The position numbers were made by a program, and so were the translations under genes. From the NCBI RefSeq assembly GCF_009913435.1, contig NZ_CP047895.1, positions 2,488,501 through 2,552,500 on the forward strand: DNA of 64,000 nucleotides, given 5' to 3'. The DNA comes from Sphingomonas changnyeongensis. Lineage in GTDB: Bacteria > Pseudomonadota > Alphaproteobacteria > Sphingomonadales > Sphingomonadaceae. The first letter of the stretch is position 1, and every line of letters starts with the position of its first letter. Shown here one piece after another: positions 1 through 9,426 of this stretch. The notes beneath the pieces were generated by a model. The model did no database searches. It saw only the letters and a program-made list of their open reading frames with translations, and was not told where the DNA came from.

Positions 1-86
1 CCTTTTTTCCATCTCCCTCATGGCCATGTCGCTGCCCTGTCACCGAAATCCGGCACAGGCGCAGCCACGAAGACGGGAGAGTGGAG

Positions 87-641
87 ATGTTCGCGCGCAC
101 CCCAAGATTGCTGCTGAGGCCCGGCTGGCGCGAGGATGCGCCCGCCCTTGCCCGCGCGATCGGCGATGAGGCGGTGATCCGCAACCTCGCTTATGCGCCC
201 TGGCCCTATGGCCTTGCCGATGCTGAGGAATTTCTCGCCCGCACGCCCGATCCGCGCCACCCGCATCTGCTGGTGTTCGCGCGCACGCGCGGCGCGCCCC
301 GGCTGGTCGGCGGCATCGGGCTTGGCCCCGCGCGCGACGGCGGCGCGCCGGAACTCGGCTATTGGATCGCGCGCCCATTCTGGGGGCTGGGCTTTGCCAC
401 CGAAGCCGGGCGGGCGTTCGTCGCCGGGGTGAAGGACAGCCTGAAGATCCGCCGGCTGAGCGCCAGCCACATGCTCGACAATCCGGCATCGGGCCATGTG
501 CTGCGCAAGCTCGGCTTCCGGCCGACGGGGCGGATCATCACCCGCTTCAGCAGCGGGCGTGGCACCGACGTCGATTGCGCCCAGTTCGAACAGGGCATGG
601 GCAGCGACGCGACCGACGACATGCGCTGCCTCGCCGCCTGA
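87..641 (+). CDS. GNAT family N-acetyltransferase
   Basis: Predicted 184-residue acetyl-CoA-dependent N-acetyltransferase of the RimJ/RimL-like GNAT group; the acceptor is unknown. The opening LLLRPGWREDAP is the usual first strand and helix, and residues about 91-107 (GYWIARPFWGLGFATEA) hold the acetyl-CoA pyrophosphate-binding loop, here WGLGFA. A GTG at 81 is in frame, but the GGGAGA at 75-80 sits at good distance only from the ATG at 87, so that start is preferred. It stands alone, convergent with the small membrane-protein gene downstream. RimJ-type ribosomal-protein or small-molecule acetylation are both possible. Confidence 0.85.
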   Translation: MFARTPRLLLRPGWREDAPALARAIGDEAVIRNLAYAPWPYGLADAEEFLARTPDPRHPHLLVFARTRGAPRLVGGIGLGPARDGGAPELGYWIARPFWGLGFATEAGRAFVAGVKDSLKIRRLSASHMLDNPASGHVLRKLGFRPTGRIITRFSSGRGTDVDCAQFEQGMGSDATDDMRCLAA

Positions 642-691
642 CGCCGGCGAGGCGTGAGGCGTGACGCCTGAACCCTGATGTCAGCCGTGAC

Positions 692-718
692 AGGCCCGGT
701 GCGATCCGCGCCGGGCCT
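692..718. terminator. hairpin between convergent genes
   Basis: A 12-bp stem (arms 692-703 and 707-718, one G-T wobble, three-base loop ATC) lies between the ends of the acetyltransferase gene and the convergent small membrane-protein gene. There is no T-run on either side, so it is terminator-like rather than a textbook intrinsic terminator; it could serve both strands. Confidence 0.4.
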
Positions 719-728
719 GGCGGTGGCG

Positions 729-1001
729 TCAGTCCTTCTTGCGGGTGCGCCCGCGATTATTGGCGTAGAGCAGGGCTGCGACCAGCGCGGCAGACCCGAT
801 GCCGACGCCGGCGGCAATCCAGGCATTGCGGTTGCCGTCCGCGCCCTTGCCGGCCTGTGCGGCCTCTTCGCCTTCCTTCGCGCGCGTCGCGGACTTCACA
901 ATCTCGTTCACCACAGTCTCCGTTCCGGCCGCCGGGGCGGCACCGACCTCGATGTCCTCAGCGCTTACGGTATGGCTGCGGGGCTGATCAATCGTCGACA
1001 C
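729..1001 (-). CDS. small single-pass membrane protein, function unknown
   Basis: 90-residue protein that I do not recognise. The first 60 residues are polar and acidic/basic mixed (EGEEAAQAGKGADGN), followed by one hydrophobic segment at about 61-79 (WIAAGVGIGSAALVAALLY) and a short basic tail ending RGRTRKKD. The likely topology is N-terminus outside and basic C-terminus in the cytoplasm, by the positive-inside rule. The GTG start at 1001 is set by a strong AAGGAGA seven bases upstream. It lies alone between the acetyltransferase and the formaldehyde operon. Confidence 0.7.
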   Translation of the reverse strand: MSTIDQPRSHTVSAEDIEVGAAPAAGTETVVNEIVKSATRAKEGEEAAQAGKGADGNRNAWIAAGVGIGSAALVAALLYANNRGRTRKKD

Positions 1002-1042
1002 GGCATTTCTCCTTCACGGCCCGAACGCACGGACCGGCCTTG

Positions 1043-1948
1043 CTATCCAGCCCCCTGCCCGACACCTTCTGGCCCAACACCTTCTGGCCCAACACCCTCT
1101 GGCCCGGCCGCCCCCGCCAGACGCGCGCCATGCCAGCGCAGCTGATCCGCCATCAGCGTGGAAATGAAATAATAGCTGTGATCATAGCCGATATGCCGGC
1201 GGAGCGTGAGGGGAATGCCCGCATCGGCACAGGCAGCCGCCAGCAGCTCCGGGCGCAGCTGTTCGCCCAGAAACGCATCGTCCATGCCCTGATCGACCAG
1301 CAGCTCGGGCAGCCGCGCGCCATCCTCGATCAGCGCGACCGCGTCATGCGCCCGCCACGCCGCCCGATCGTCGCCCAGATAGGCGGACAGCGCCTTTTGC
1401 CCCCAGGGCACCTGCGACGGCGCGACGATCGGCGCAAAGGCCGACACCGCGCGGAACCGCCCGGGATTGCGCAGGCCGATGGTCAGCGCGCCATGCCCGC
1501 CCATCGAATGGCCCATGATCGACTGGCGCGCCATGTCGGCCGGGAAATGGGCGGCGACCAGCGCCGGCAGCTCGGTTTCGATATAGGTGCGCATCGCAAA
1601 ATGCGGCGCCCAAGGCGCGCGCACCGCATCGACGTAAAACCCTGCCCCCTGCCCCAGGTCATAGCCGGGGTCATCAGCCACCCCGTCGCCGCGCGGGGAG
1701 GTGTCGGGGGCCACGAAAATCAGGCCGAGTTCGGCGCAGGTCGCGCGGAACTCGCCCTTTTCGGTGACATTGGCATGGGTGCAGGTCAGGCCCGACAGAT
1801 ACCAGACGACCGGCAGCCGCGCATCGGGCGCATGATCCGGCACGAACACGGAAAACACCATATCCGTGCCGGTGGCGGCGGAGGCGTGGCGATAGACGCC
1901 CTGCACCCCGCCATGCGCCCGCGATGCGGACAGCTGCTCGATCGTCAT
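1043..1948 (-). CDS. frmB: S-formylglutathione hydrolase
   Basis: Hydrolyses S-formylglutathione to formate and glutathione, the last step of glutathione-dependent formaldehyde oxidation in the cytosol (esterase D family). The alpha/beta-hydrolase nucleophile is Ser148 in GHSMGGHG; Asp224 in QGMDDAF and His257 in IGYDHSYY complete the triad by family alignment. The open frame extends to 2098, but MTIEQL at 1948 matches family N-termini and lies 38 bases after the VOC gene. It is last in the operon with frmA. At 301 residues it exceeds the usual 278-285 because of a C-terminal tail of three PEGVG repeats encoded by a 15-bp tandem repeat. Confidence 0.93.
   Translation of the reverse strand: MTIEQLSASRAHGGVQGVYRHASAATGTDMVFSVFVPDHAPDARLPVVWYLSGLTCTHANVTEKGEFRATCAELGLIFVAPDTSPRGDGVADDPGYDLGQGAGFYVDAVRAPWAPHFAMRTYIETELPALVAAHFPADMARQSIMGHSMGGHGALTIGLRNPGRFRAVSAFAPIVAPSQVPWGQKALSAYLGDDRAAWRAHDAVALIEDGARLPELLVDQGMDDAFLGEQLRPELLAAACADAGIPLTLRRHIGYDHSYYFISTLMADQLRWHGARLAGAAGPEGVGPEGVGPEGVGQGAG
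1062..1106. repeat. three 15-bp tandem repeats in the 3' end of frmB
   Basis: Three units of 15 bp (1062-1076, 1077-1091, 1092-1106) with the pattern ACACC(T/C)TCTGGCCC(A/G). On the minus strand they encode (G)PEGVG three times, past the normal end of the hydrolase fold. Two units are identical, suggesting recent expansion. Confidence 0.85.
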
Positions 1949-1986
1949 CGCGCCGGGCCTGCCTGTTTCAGGTTCCGCGCGCCGCT

Positions 1987-2370
1987 TTACTGCGGCATCC
2001 GGTACATCGCGCAGATCTTGTTGCCCGCCGGGTCGCGCAGATAGGCGAGATACAGCTTCATCCCCGCGCCTTCGCGCACGCCGGGCGGATCTTCGCACGG
2101 GGTGCCGCCATTCGCCGCGCCCGCCGCATGGAAGGCATCGGCCTGTTCGGGCGACGCCGCGGCAAAGCCCAGCGTCCCGCCATTGGCGCAGGTTGCCGGT
2201 TCGCCGTTGATCGGCTTGGTGATGATGAACAGCCCGCCGGCGTGCGAATAGATCACCCGCCCCTTGGGATCGGCAAAGCCCGGACGCACGCCGAGCGCGC
2301 CCAGCGCCGCATCATAGAACCGCTTCGACGCCTCGATATCATCGGCGCCCAGCATCACATGGCTGAACAT
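1987..2370 (-). CDS. VOC (glyoxalase/dioxygenase superfamily) protein
   Basis: 127-residue single-domain vicinal-oxygen-chelate protein with paired beta-alpha-beta-beta-beta modules. It begins MFSHVMLGADDIEASKRFYDA, the classic first module with a metal-ligand His, and ends YLAYLRDPAGNKICAMY, where the usual final Glu ligand position is not obvious. It lies 27 bases after frmA and 38 before frmB on the same strand, so it is probably co-transcribed with formaldehyde oxidation. A role on a glutathione adduct is plausible from context but unproven. Confidence 0.85.
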   Translation of the reverse strand: MFSHVMLGADDIEASKRFYDAALGALGVRPGFADPKGRVIYSHAGGLFIITKPINGEPATCANGGTLGFAAASPEQADAFHAAGAANGGTPCEDPPGVREGAGMKLYLAYLRDPAGNKICAMYRMPQ

Positions 2371-2397
2371 TCAGGTCTTCCTCTCTTCTGCTGGTAA

Positions 2398-3507
2398 TCA
2401 GTAAACGACGACGCTGCGGATGCTCTCGCCCGCATGCATCAGCTCGAACCCCTTGTTGATCTCGTCGAGGGTCAGGACATGGGTGATCATCGGATCGATC
2501 TCGATCTTGCCCGACATGTACCAGTCGACGATGCGCGGCACATCGGTGCGCCCCTTGGCCCCGCCAAAGGCCGATCCCTTCCAAACCCGCCCGGTGACCA
2601 GCTGGAACGGCCGCGTCGCGATTTCGCGCCCGGCCTCGGCCACGCCGATGATGATCGATTCGCCCCAGCCGCGATGACAGGCCTCAAGCGCGGTGCGCAT
2701 CACATCGGTGTTGCCGGTGCAGTCGAACGTATAGTCCGCACCCCCGCCGGTCAGTTCGACCAGATGGGCGACCAGATCGCCGGTCACCGTGCGCGGATCG
2801 ACGAAATGGGTCATGCCGAAGCGGCGGCCCCATTCCTCCTTCGCCGGATTGACGTCGACGCCGACGATCATGTCCGCGCCGACCATGCGCAGCCCCTGGA
2901 TGACGTTGAGGCCGATGCCGCCAAGGCCGAAGACGATGCAGTTCGCCCCCGGTTCCACCCGCGCGGTCTTGACCACCGCGCCGACGCCGGTGGTGACCCC
3001 GCAGCCGATATAGCAGCTCGACCGGAACGGCGCGTCGGTGCGGATCTTCGCCACCGCGATTTCAGGGAGCACGGTGAAGTTCGAAAAGGTCGAACAGCCC
3101 ATGTAATGATGGACGGGCTGTCCCTTGTAGGAAAAGCGGGTGGTGCCGTCGGGCATCAGCCCCTTGCCCTGGGTCGCGCGGATCGCCGTGCACAGATTGG
3201 TCTTGCCCGACAGGCAGGATTTACACTGGCGGCATTCGGGCGTGTAGAGCGGGATGACATGATCGCCGGGGACGACCGAGGTGACGCCGGCCCCGACCTC
3301 GCGGACGATGCCCGCCCCTTCATGGCCGAGGACGGAGGGAAACAGCCCCTCGCTGTCCAGCCCGTCAAGCGTATAGGCGTCGGTGTGGCAGATGCCGGTC
3401 GCCATGATTTCGACCAGCACCTCGCCGGCGCGCGGACCGTCCAGATCCAGCTCGACGATCTCCAGCGGCCGTTTCGCCTCGAACGCCACTGCGGCGCGCG
3501 TCTTCAT
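2398..3507 (-). CDS. frmA: S-(hydroxymethyl)glutathione dehydrogenase / class III alcohol dehydrogenase
   Basis: Zinc-dependent NAD-linked dehydrogenase oxidising S-hydroxymethylglutathione (the spontaneous formaldehyde-glutathione adduct) to S-formylglutathione; it can also reduce S-nitrosoglutathione. It is 369 residues, the normal family length. The catalytic-zinc region [12 protein letters not shown] and GHEGAG are present, as are the four structural-zinc cysteines in CRQCKSC...C and the Rossmann GLGGIGL. The start MKTRAAV at 3507 is fixed by family alignment and by a 4-bp ATGA overlap with the upstream methyltransferase; the longer frame to 3612 is spurious. Confidence 0.96.
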   Translation of the reverse strand: MKTRAAVAFEAKRPLEIVELDLDGPRAGEVLVEIMATGICHTDAYTLDGLDSEGLFPSVLGHEGAGIVREVGAGVTSVVPGDHVIPLYTPECRQCKSCLSGKTNLCTAIRATQGKGLMPDGTTRFSYKGQPVHHYMGCSTFSNFTVLPEIAVAKIRTDAPFRSSCYIGCGVTTGVGAVVKTARVEPGANCIVFGLGGIGLNVIQGLRMVGADMIVGVDVNPAKEEWGRRFGMTHFVDPRTVTGDLVAHLVELTGGGADYTFDCTGNTDVMRTALEACHRGWGESIIIGVAEAGREIATRPFQLVTGRVWKGSAFGGAKGRTDVPRIVDWYMSGKIEIDPMITHVLTLDEINKGFELMHAGESIRSVVVY

Positions 3508-4124
3508 GCCAGGGCTTCCTCTCCGACGGTCGCGGCATCCTGCCGCATGGGGGCGGCCCGTGACGGGGCCGATTCGAAAATCCAGATGCGGGCGGGCGGC
3601 AGGTTGCGCCACACCGTGCCCGCCAGCCGCACGCGCACATCGGCCTCGCGCGGCACCGGCGCACGCACGCCGTAGGAATATTGCACGAACGGCGCGCCGG
3701 GCGGCAGCAGCTCGAGCATCGATTCGACGAAGCGCGCCACCGTCTCGTCAGGAAAGTTGAGCAGCGGCAGGCTGGAAATGATCGCGGAGAACGGGCCGAG
3801 GGCCGCCACTTCGGCGGCGTTCATCGCATCGCCGTGGCGCACCTCCACCCCCGGCATGCGCTGGCCGAGCAGCCGGGCAAAGGTCTGGTCCGCCTCGATC
3901 GCGACGATCCGCGCGGGCGGCACCCCGCGCGCGACAAGGGCGCGGGTGATCGCGCCGGTGCCGGGACCGAGTTCGAGGATGCGGCCCGGCGCGGCAGGAT
4001 CAACCTGCGCGGCCATGGCCTGGGCGAGAATCGGGCTGGAGGGGCTGACGGCGCCCACCGCGCGCGGATTGCGGGCAAGGCGTTGGGCAAAGCTCAGCCA
4101 GTCATGCATAGCGTGTCGAACCAC
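3504..4124 (-). CDS. class I SAM-dependent methyltransferase, phospholipid N-methyltransferase-like
   Basis: 206 residues resembling the PmtA group (phosphatidylethanolamine N-methyltransferase). SAM motif I is [11 protein letters not shown] at about 50-60, followed by the acidic end of strand 2 (VAIEAD) and HGDAM. The N-terminal [19 protein letters not shown] is typical of PmtA-like enzymes. The GTG at 4124 has a GGAGG upstream; an ATG at 4109 is an alternative start. Its stop overlaps the frmA start by 4 bp (ATGA), so the two are translationally coupled, which is an unusual partner for a lipid methyltransferase. The substrate is inferred, not shown. Confidence 0.8.
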   Translation of the reverse strand: MVRHAMHDWLSFAQRLARNPRAVGAVSPSSPILAQAMAAQVDPAAPGRILELGPGTGAITRALVARGVPPARIVAIEADQTFARLLGQRMPGVEVRHGDAMNAAEVAALGPFSAIISSLPLLNFPDETVARFVESMLELLPPGAPFVQYSYGVRAPVPREADVRVRLAGTVWRNLPPARIWIFESAPSRAAPMRQDAATVGEEALA

Positions 4125-4313
4125 CGCCCCTCCATGCGCAAAGCGGCGCGCTTGTGCAACAAAACTGCGCGGGGGCCCGGCCCGCTTGCGTCAGCCGGCA
4201 GGCGACTTAAGGGTTTGCCGACACAAAAACGGGCCGGTGCCGCGTTTCGGGACATGGGTGCATGTCCGGGCAGGCATGATCGTCACCGGCGCGGCCAAAG
4301 GGGAGAAAGAAAG

Positions 4314-6134
4314 ATGGATCGCCGCCAGTTCGTCCAGACGGCCAGCGCCGCACTGCTCGCGGGCCTGACGCCGGGGGCCGCCCGCGCGGCAGCCGCGACG
4401 GCCGCGACCGGGCCGGACGATGCGCAGCTGCGCGCGCTGCTTGACCGGATGTTCGCCGACCGGCTGGCCGAAAGCCCCGAACAGGCGACCAATCTGGGGC
4501 TGGACCAGGGGGCGAACGCGGCGCTGCGCGCCCGTCTCGATGATCGGTCGCGCGCCGGGGCGGCCAAACGCCGCGCCGCGCGCCGGGCCGAACGGGCGGC
4601 GCTCAGGCGGATCGACCGCGCCCGGCTGGGCGAGGCGGCACGCATCGATTACGACGTCGTCGTCTATCAGCTCGACCGCGCGCTCGCCGGCGAACGCTTT
4701 GCCTATGGCGAGACCGGCGGGCGCTTCACCCCCTATATCATCTCGCAGCTGACCGGGGCCTATCGCGAGCTGCCGCCGTTCATGGAGGATGACCATCCGG
4801 TGCGCAGCGCCGCCGATGCCGATGCCTATCTGGCGCGGCTGGAGGCGCTGCCCCGCGCGCTCGACCAGGATCTGGAACGCCAGCGCGAGGATGCGGCGGC
4901 CGGGGTGTTCGCGCCCGATTACATCCTCGACATCGCCCGCCGCCTGATGGGCGATCAGCGGGCAAAGCCTGCTGCCGAAGCGGGCATGGTCACGCGCTTT
5001 GCCGGGCGGCTCGCGTCCGCCGGGCTGCCGGCGGCGCGCGCCGAAGCCGCAGCGAAGATCGTCGCCGATGCCGTCTATCCGGCGCTCGACCGCCAGATTG
5101 CCGAGGTCGAACGGCTGCGCGCCCGCGCCGGCCATGACGGCGGCGTGTGGCGGCTGCCCGACGGCGAGGCGTTTTACGCCGCCGCCGCCCAGGCCGCGAA
5201 CACGACCGCGATGACCGGCGAGGAGATCCACCGGCTCGGCCTCGAACAGGTCGCGCAGATTTCGTCGCAGATCGATTCGATCCTGAAGGGCGAAGGGATG
5301 AGCCAGGGCAGCGTCGGCGAACGGCTGGTCGCGCTCAACAAGCGTCCGGGCCAGGTGTTCGCCAATGACGATGCCGGCCGGGCCGAGCTGATCGCGCTGC
5401 TCAACCGCCAGATCGCGGCGATCGAGGCGAAGCTGCCGCTCGCCTTTGCAACTTTGCCCAAATCGCGGGTCGAAGCGCGGCGCGTGCCGCCGGAAATCCA
5501 GAACGGCTCGGCCGGGGCCTATTATGAAAACGCCCCGCTCGATGGCTCGCGCCCGGCCAGCTATTTCATCAATCTGCGCGACACGTTCGACCGGCCGGTG
5601 TTCGGGCTCAAGACGCTGACCCATCACGAAGCGACGCCGGGCCATCATCTGCAGGTCAGCCTGGCGCTCGAATCGACATCGATCCCGATGATCCGCCGCC
5701 GCAGCTTTTTCAGCGGCTATTCGGAAGGCTGGGCGCTCTATGCCGAGCAGCTGGCCGACGAGCTGGGCATGTATGACGGCGATCCGCTCGGCCGGGTCGG
5801 CTATCTCCAGTCGCTGCTGTTCCGCGCGACGCGGCTGGTGGTCGATACCGGCCTGCATGTGAAGCGGTGGAGCCGCGAACAGGCGACCGATTATCTGATT
5901 GCAACGACCGGGATCGCCCGCGGCCGCAGCCAGAACGAGATCGACCGCTACACCGTCTGGCCGGGGCAGGCGACCAGCTACAAGATCGGCCATACGGTCT
6001 GGGTGCGGCTGCGCGAGGAGGCGAAGGCACGCGCGGGCGCGTCCTTCGATCTCAAGCGCTTCCATGATGTGCTGACGCTGGGGGCGATGCCGCTCAGCGT
6101 GCTCGAACAGGTGGTGCGCGCCCGGTCGGCCTGA
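4314..6134 (+). CDS. DUF885 family protein, TAT-exported putative metallopeptidase
   Basis: 606-residue DUF885 protein. It opens with a twin-arginine signal (MDRRQF, then a hydrophobic stretch ending ARAAAA), so it is probably folded in the cytoplasm and exported to the periplasm. The conserved zinc-site motif HHEATPGHH begins at about residue 437, followed by the downstream SEGWALYAEQL block typical of the family. The start at 4314 has GGGGAGAAAG upstream. The frame is open back to 3681, but that part is antisense to the methyltransferase. Family members are predicted metal-dependent hydrolases; the substrate is not established. Confidence 0.9.
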   Translation: MDRRQFVQTASAALLAGLTPGAARAAAATAATGPDDAQLRALLDRMFADRLAESPEQATNLGLDQGANAALRARLDDRSRAGAAKRRAARRAERAALRRIDRARLGEAARIDYDVVVYQLDRALAGERFAYGETGGRFTPYIISQLTGAYRELPPFMEDDHPVRSAADADAYLARLEALPRALDQDLERQREDAAAGVFAPDYILDIARRLMGDQRAKPAAEAGMVTRFAGRLASAGLPAARAEAAAKIVADAVYPALDRQIAEVERLRARAGHDGGVWRLPDGEAFYAAAAQAANTTAMTGEEIHRLGLEQVAQISSQIDSILKGEGMSQGSVGERLVALNKRPGQVFANDDAGRAELIALLNRQIAAIEAKLPLAFATLPKSRVEARRVPPEIQNGSAGAYYENAPLDGSRPASYFINLRDTFDRPVFGLKTLTHHEATPGHHLQVSLALESTSIPMIRRRSFFSGYSEGWALYAEQLADELGMYDGDPLGRVGYLQSLLFRATRLVVDTGLHVKRWSREQATDYLIATTGIARGRSQNEIDRYTVWPGQATSYKIGHTVWVRLREEAKARAGASFDLKRFHDVLTLGAMPLSVLEQVVRARSA

Positions 6135-6234
6135 TGCGCGGGCGGGGGCCGGGGGTGATTCATCCCCAGCTCTGTGCGCCGGTCGCCGCGTTCGGGGCTT
6201 GCCGGGGGCGGCCCCGCGCGGCCAAAGCCCAGAC

Positions 6235-7701
6235 ATGACTTTTCGCGTCGAACTCGGCACCGATCGGTCGGGCGCGCCGGCCGCGATCGATCTGGAGGAA
6301 TTGCTGGCGACCCGGCTGCTCGTGCAGGGCAATTCCGGGTCGGGCAAATCGCATCTGCTGCGCCGGCTGCTCGAACGCTCGGCGGGTCAGGTGCAGCAGG
6401 TGGTGATCGACCCCGAGGGCGATTTCGTCACGCTCGCCGAACGCTATGGCCATGCGGTGGTCGAAGGCGACGGCTATAGCGAGCGCGAAGTGGCGCGCAT
6501 CGCCGCGCGCATCCGCGAACACCGCGCCTCGGTGGTGCTCAGCCTCGAAAATCTCGAGGCGGAAGGGCAGATGCGCTGCGCCGCCACCTTTCTGAACGCG
6601 CTGTTCGATGCGCCGCGCAACCATTGGTATCCGGCGCTGGTCGTCGTCGACGAGGCGCAGCTCTTCGCCCCCGCGGGCGGCGGCGAGGTGGCCGAGGAGG
6701 TGCGCCGCGCCTCATTGGGGGCGATGACCAACCTGATGTGCCGGGGGCGCAAGCGCGGCCTGGCCGGGGTGATCGCGACCCAGCGGCTTGCCAAGCTTGC
6801 CAAGAATGTCGCGGCCGAAGCCTCGAACTTCCTGATGGGGCGCACCTTTCTCGACATCGACATGGCGCGCGCCGCCGATCTGCTGGGCATGGAGCGGCGG
6901 CAGGCGGAGGAGATTCGCGATCTGGAACGCGGCACCTTCCTCGCCCTCGGCCCGGCGCTGTCGCGTCGCCCGCTCGCCATCCGCATCGGCGCGGTCGAAA
7001 CCGGATCGGCGGGCTTCACCCCGCGCCTGTCGCCGCTGCCCACGCCCTCGCCTGAGGATCTGCAGGGGCTGCTGTTCGCGCCGGTTGCCGAGGAACCGCC
7101 GCCCCCCGCCCCGGCACCGGTCGCCCGGCCGCTCGCCTCTGATCTGCTGATCCAGTCGCTTGCCGCCAGCATGCCGGTCGCGGCCCCCGCCGTCCCCGAA
7201 TGCGCGGCGGAGGAACAGCCGCTGATCATCGCGCGGGTGCTCGCCGAACTGGTCGCCGATCCCGACCAGCGCGGACGGCCGATTGCGTCAATCTATCAGG
7301 ATTTCCAGCTGCGCTGCCGGATGGCCGGGCTGGCGCGGCCCGATCTCGACCCGATCGGCTTTGCCCGGCGGCTGGCCGCCGCGCGCGCCGGCATTGCCGA
7401 TCCGGACGAGCCGCACTGGCAGGACGCCATCGCGCTTGCCCAGGCGCTGCCCGACGACATGCTGGCCCCGTTCCTGATGATCGCGCGCGCAGCACAAGGC
7501 GGCGCGCCCTGCCCGTCGGACGATGCGCTGGCGGCCAGCTATGGCACCAGCTCGCTCGGCCGCATCCGCCGGCTGCTCAGCTATATCGAGGAACGCAATC
7601 TGATCGTGTGCCGCACCGATCTGGCCGGGCGGCGGACAATCTCCGTCCCCCATCTGGGCTGGACGACCGCGCCCGGCGAAGGAACGCGGATGCGGGCTTG
7701 A
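6235..7701 (+). CDS. HerA-like ATP-binding protein (DUF87)
   Basis: 488-residue P-loop ATPase of the HerA/FtsK-like group. Walker A GNSGSGKS lies at about residues 32-39 and Walker B LVVVDEAQLF at about 135-144, with an arginine-rich CRGRKRGLAGV motif after it. A proline-rich linker (about 275-300) joins a C-terminal part with winged-helix character (YGTSSLGRIRRLLSYIEER). No NurA nuclease neighbour is visible, so a canonical HerA-NurA end-resection role is not supported. The start at 6235 gives the family-like MTFRVELG; the ribosome-binding site is weak and 6199 is an alternative. Composite repeat copy 1 follows immediately. Confidence 0.85.
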   Translation: MTFRVELGTDRSGAPAAIDLEELLATRLLVQGNSGSGKSHLLRRLLERSAGQVQQVVIDPEGDFVTLAERYGHAVVEGDGYSEREVARIAARIREHRASVVLSLENLEAEGQMRCAATFLNALFDAPRNHWYPALVVVDEAQLFAPAGGGEVAEEVRRASLGAMTNLMCRGRKRGLAGVIATQRLAKLAKNVAAEASNFLMGRTFLDIDMARAADLLGMERRQAEEIRDLERGTFLALGPALSRRPLAIRIGAVETGSAGFTPRLSPLPTPSPEDLQGLLFAPVAEEPPPPAPAPVARPLASDLLIQSLAASMPVAAPAVPECAAEEQPLIIARVLAELVADPDQRGRPIASIYQDFQLRCRMAGLARPDLDPIGFARRLAAARAGIADPDEPHWQDAIALAQALPDDMLAPFLMIARAAQGGAPCPSDDALAASYGTSSLGRIRRLLSYIEERNLIVCRTDLAGRRTISVPHLGWTTAPGEGTRMRA

Positions 7702-7704
7702 AAT

Positions 7705-7952
7705 GCGCGCCTGACGGCGCGGTCGCGGCACCGGCCCGCACCGGTTGTTTGTGGTGCGGCTCGCGCCGCACGGCGGCACCGGCCCGCTCCGGTTGTTTGT
7801 GGTGCGGCTCACGCCGCACGGCGGCACCGGCCCGCTCCCCCACCCGGCCACCCAACGGCAGTATCATATGGGTGGCCGGGTGGGGGAGCGGGCCGGTGCC
7901 GCGACCGAACAAAGACTCCCAGTGCCGCGAGGCGCGCAAACAAACACCCCCG
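7705..7952. repeat. composite palindromic intergenic element, copy 1
   Basis: Central perfect inverted repeat with arms 7824-7854 and 7869-7899 (31 bp, extendable to 34) and a 14-base loop ACGGCAGTATCATA (loop type A). To the left are two close 46-48 bp units, plus a degenerate third, each containing a small hairpin GTGCGGC...GCCGCAC. To the right are two variant units starting GTGCCGCG and containing CAAA runs. It fills the gap between the convergent ends of the HerA-like gene and the MATE gene. Four more copies occur in the window. Confidence 0.95.
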
Positions 7953-7962
7953 CGACCAACCT

Positions 7963-9353
7963 TTACCCCTCAGGCACCAGCCCCAGCCGGCTACGCCGCA
8001 TCCAGCGGCCGACCATCAGCACCGACACGACGGCCAGCCCCGCCGCCAGCCCGATCCACACGCCCAGCCCTTCAAGCCCGGCCGGAAAGGCCAGGCCCAG
8101 CCCGACGCCCAGCCCGATCGCCCAATAGCCGAGCGCGGCATAGACCATCGGCACCTTGGTGTCGGACAGGCCGCGCAGCATCCCCGCGCCCACCGCCTGC
8201 GCGCCATCGACGATCTGGAAGATCGCCGCGACGCCAAGGAACGACACCGCCAGTGCCGCGACATCGGCATTGGCCGGGCCGGGTTCGATGAACAGCGCCA
8301 CCAGCCGGTCGGGGATGGCGACCATCACCAGCGCCGCCAGCGCCATGAAGCCGGTGCCGAGCGTCAGCGCCGTCCATCCCGCCCGGCCGATGGCTGCCGG
8401 ATCACGCCGCCCCGCCGCCAGCCCGACCCGCACGGTCGCCGCCTGCGACAGGCCGAGCGGCACCATGAACGTCAGCGAGGCGAGCTGGATGGCGATGGCA
8501 TGGGCGGCAAGCGATTCCGGCCCGATCACACCCATGATGAAGGCGGCGGCGCTGAACACCGTGACTTCAAGGCCGAGCGTCATGGCGATGGGCGCGCCGA
8601 TGCGCCACACCTGGGCAAAGCGCGGCCAGTCCGCCCGCCAGAAATGGCCGAACAGATGATAGCGGCGAAAGCGCGGATGCACCGACACCACGGTCGCAAG
8701 GCCAAGGAACATCGCCGTCTGGGTGATCGCACTGCCCAGCCCCGCCCCCGCCAGCCCCATGGCCGGCAAGCCGTAAGCCCCGAAGATCAGGCCGTAATTG
8801 ACCACCGCATTGACGATGACGCCGATCACCCCGATCAGCAGCGCCCAGGCCGGCCGTTCGAGTGCGGCAACAAAGGCGCGCAGCACCAGATAGCAGAGCG
8901 CGGGCAGGAACCCCCACATCAGATAGCGGGTGAACAGCGCCGCATCGCGCGCCAGATCGGGCCGCTGGCCGAGCGCGAGGAAGATCGCTTCGGCATGCCA
9001 CAGCGCGATCCAGATCGGCACGGTTAGCGCGATCGCCGCCCACATGGTCTGCCGCACGGTGCGGCGCACGTCGCGCACGTCATGCGGCCGCGCGCCAATG
9101 CGCTGGGCGATCAGCGGCGACGCGGCGGTGACCAGCCCCATGCCGAAGATCAGAAACGCGATGTTGAGATTGCTGCCCAGCGCACCCGCCGCCAGCGCCC
9201 CCGCCCCAGCCAGCCGAGCAGCACGACATCGGTCGTGTGGATCGCCGCCTGTGACAGGTTGGTCAGGATCATCGGGCTGGCCAGCCGCGCGGTCGCCGCC
9301 GCCTCGACACGCCAGGCCGGGGGGATGGCCGGGGCAAACATGCCCCGGCCCAT
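7963..9353 (-). CDS. MATE family efflux transporter (frameshifted)
   Basis: Twelve-helix multidrug/Na+ antiporter of the MatE family in the inner membrane. The N-terminal frame reads ...RLASPMILTNLSQAAIHTTDVVLLGWLG and the downstream frame continues NLNIAFLIFGMGLVTAASPL to a normal C-terminus. The two frames join if one G is added to the G-run that reads as CCCC at 9204-9207 on the plus strand; the restored stretch LGAGALAAGALGSNLNIAF matches the family. Start codons at 9353 or 9341 are possible. Read as given it is broken, but the defect matches ten other genes here and is probably a sequence error. Confidence 0.85.
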
Positions 9354-9426
9354 AAAGGGTTTTTTCGTCAAATGCGCGGGCAAATCAGCGGGCGCGACAC
9401 CGGCGCGGGCCGCCCGCCGGACAGCA

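Noticed and set aside
4191..6347. Long minus-strand frame opposite the DUF885 gene
   Set aside because: The plus-strand gene has a TAT signal, a ribosome-binding site and a conserved zinc motif; the shadow has only Arg/Ala/Gly-rich low-complexity sequence.
9150..9383. Separate small gene upstream of the MATE transporter
   Set aside because: Its residues are the family N-terminus of the MATE protein; a single missing base in a C-run explains the apparent split.
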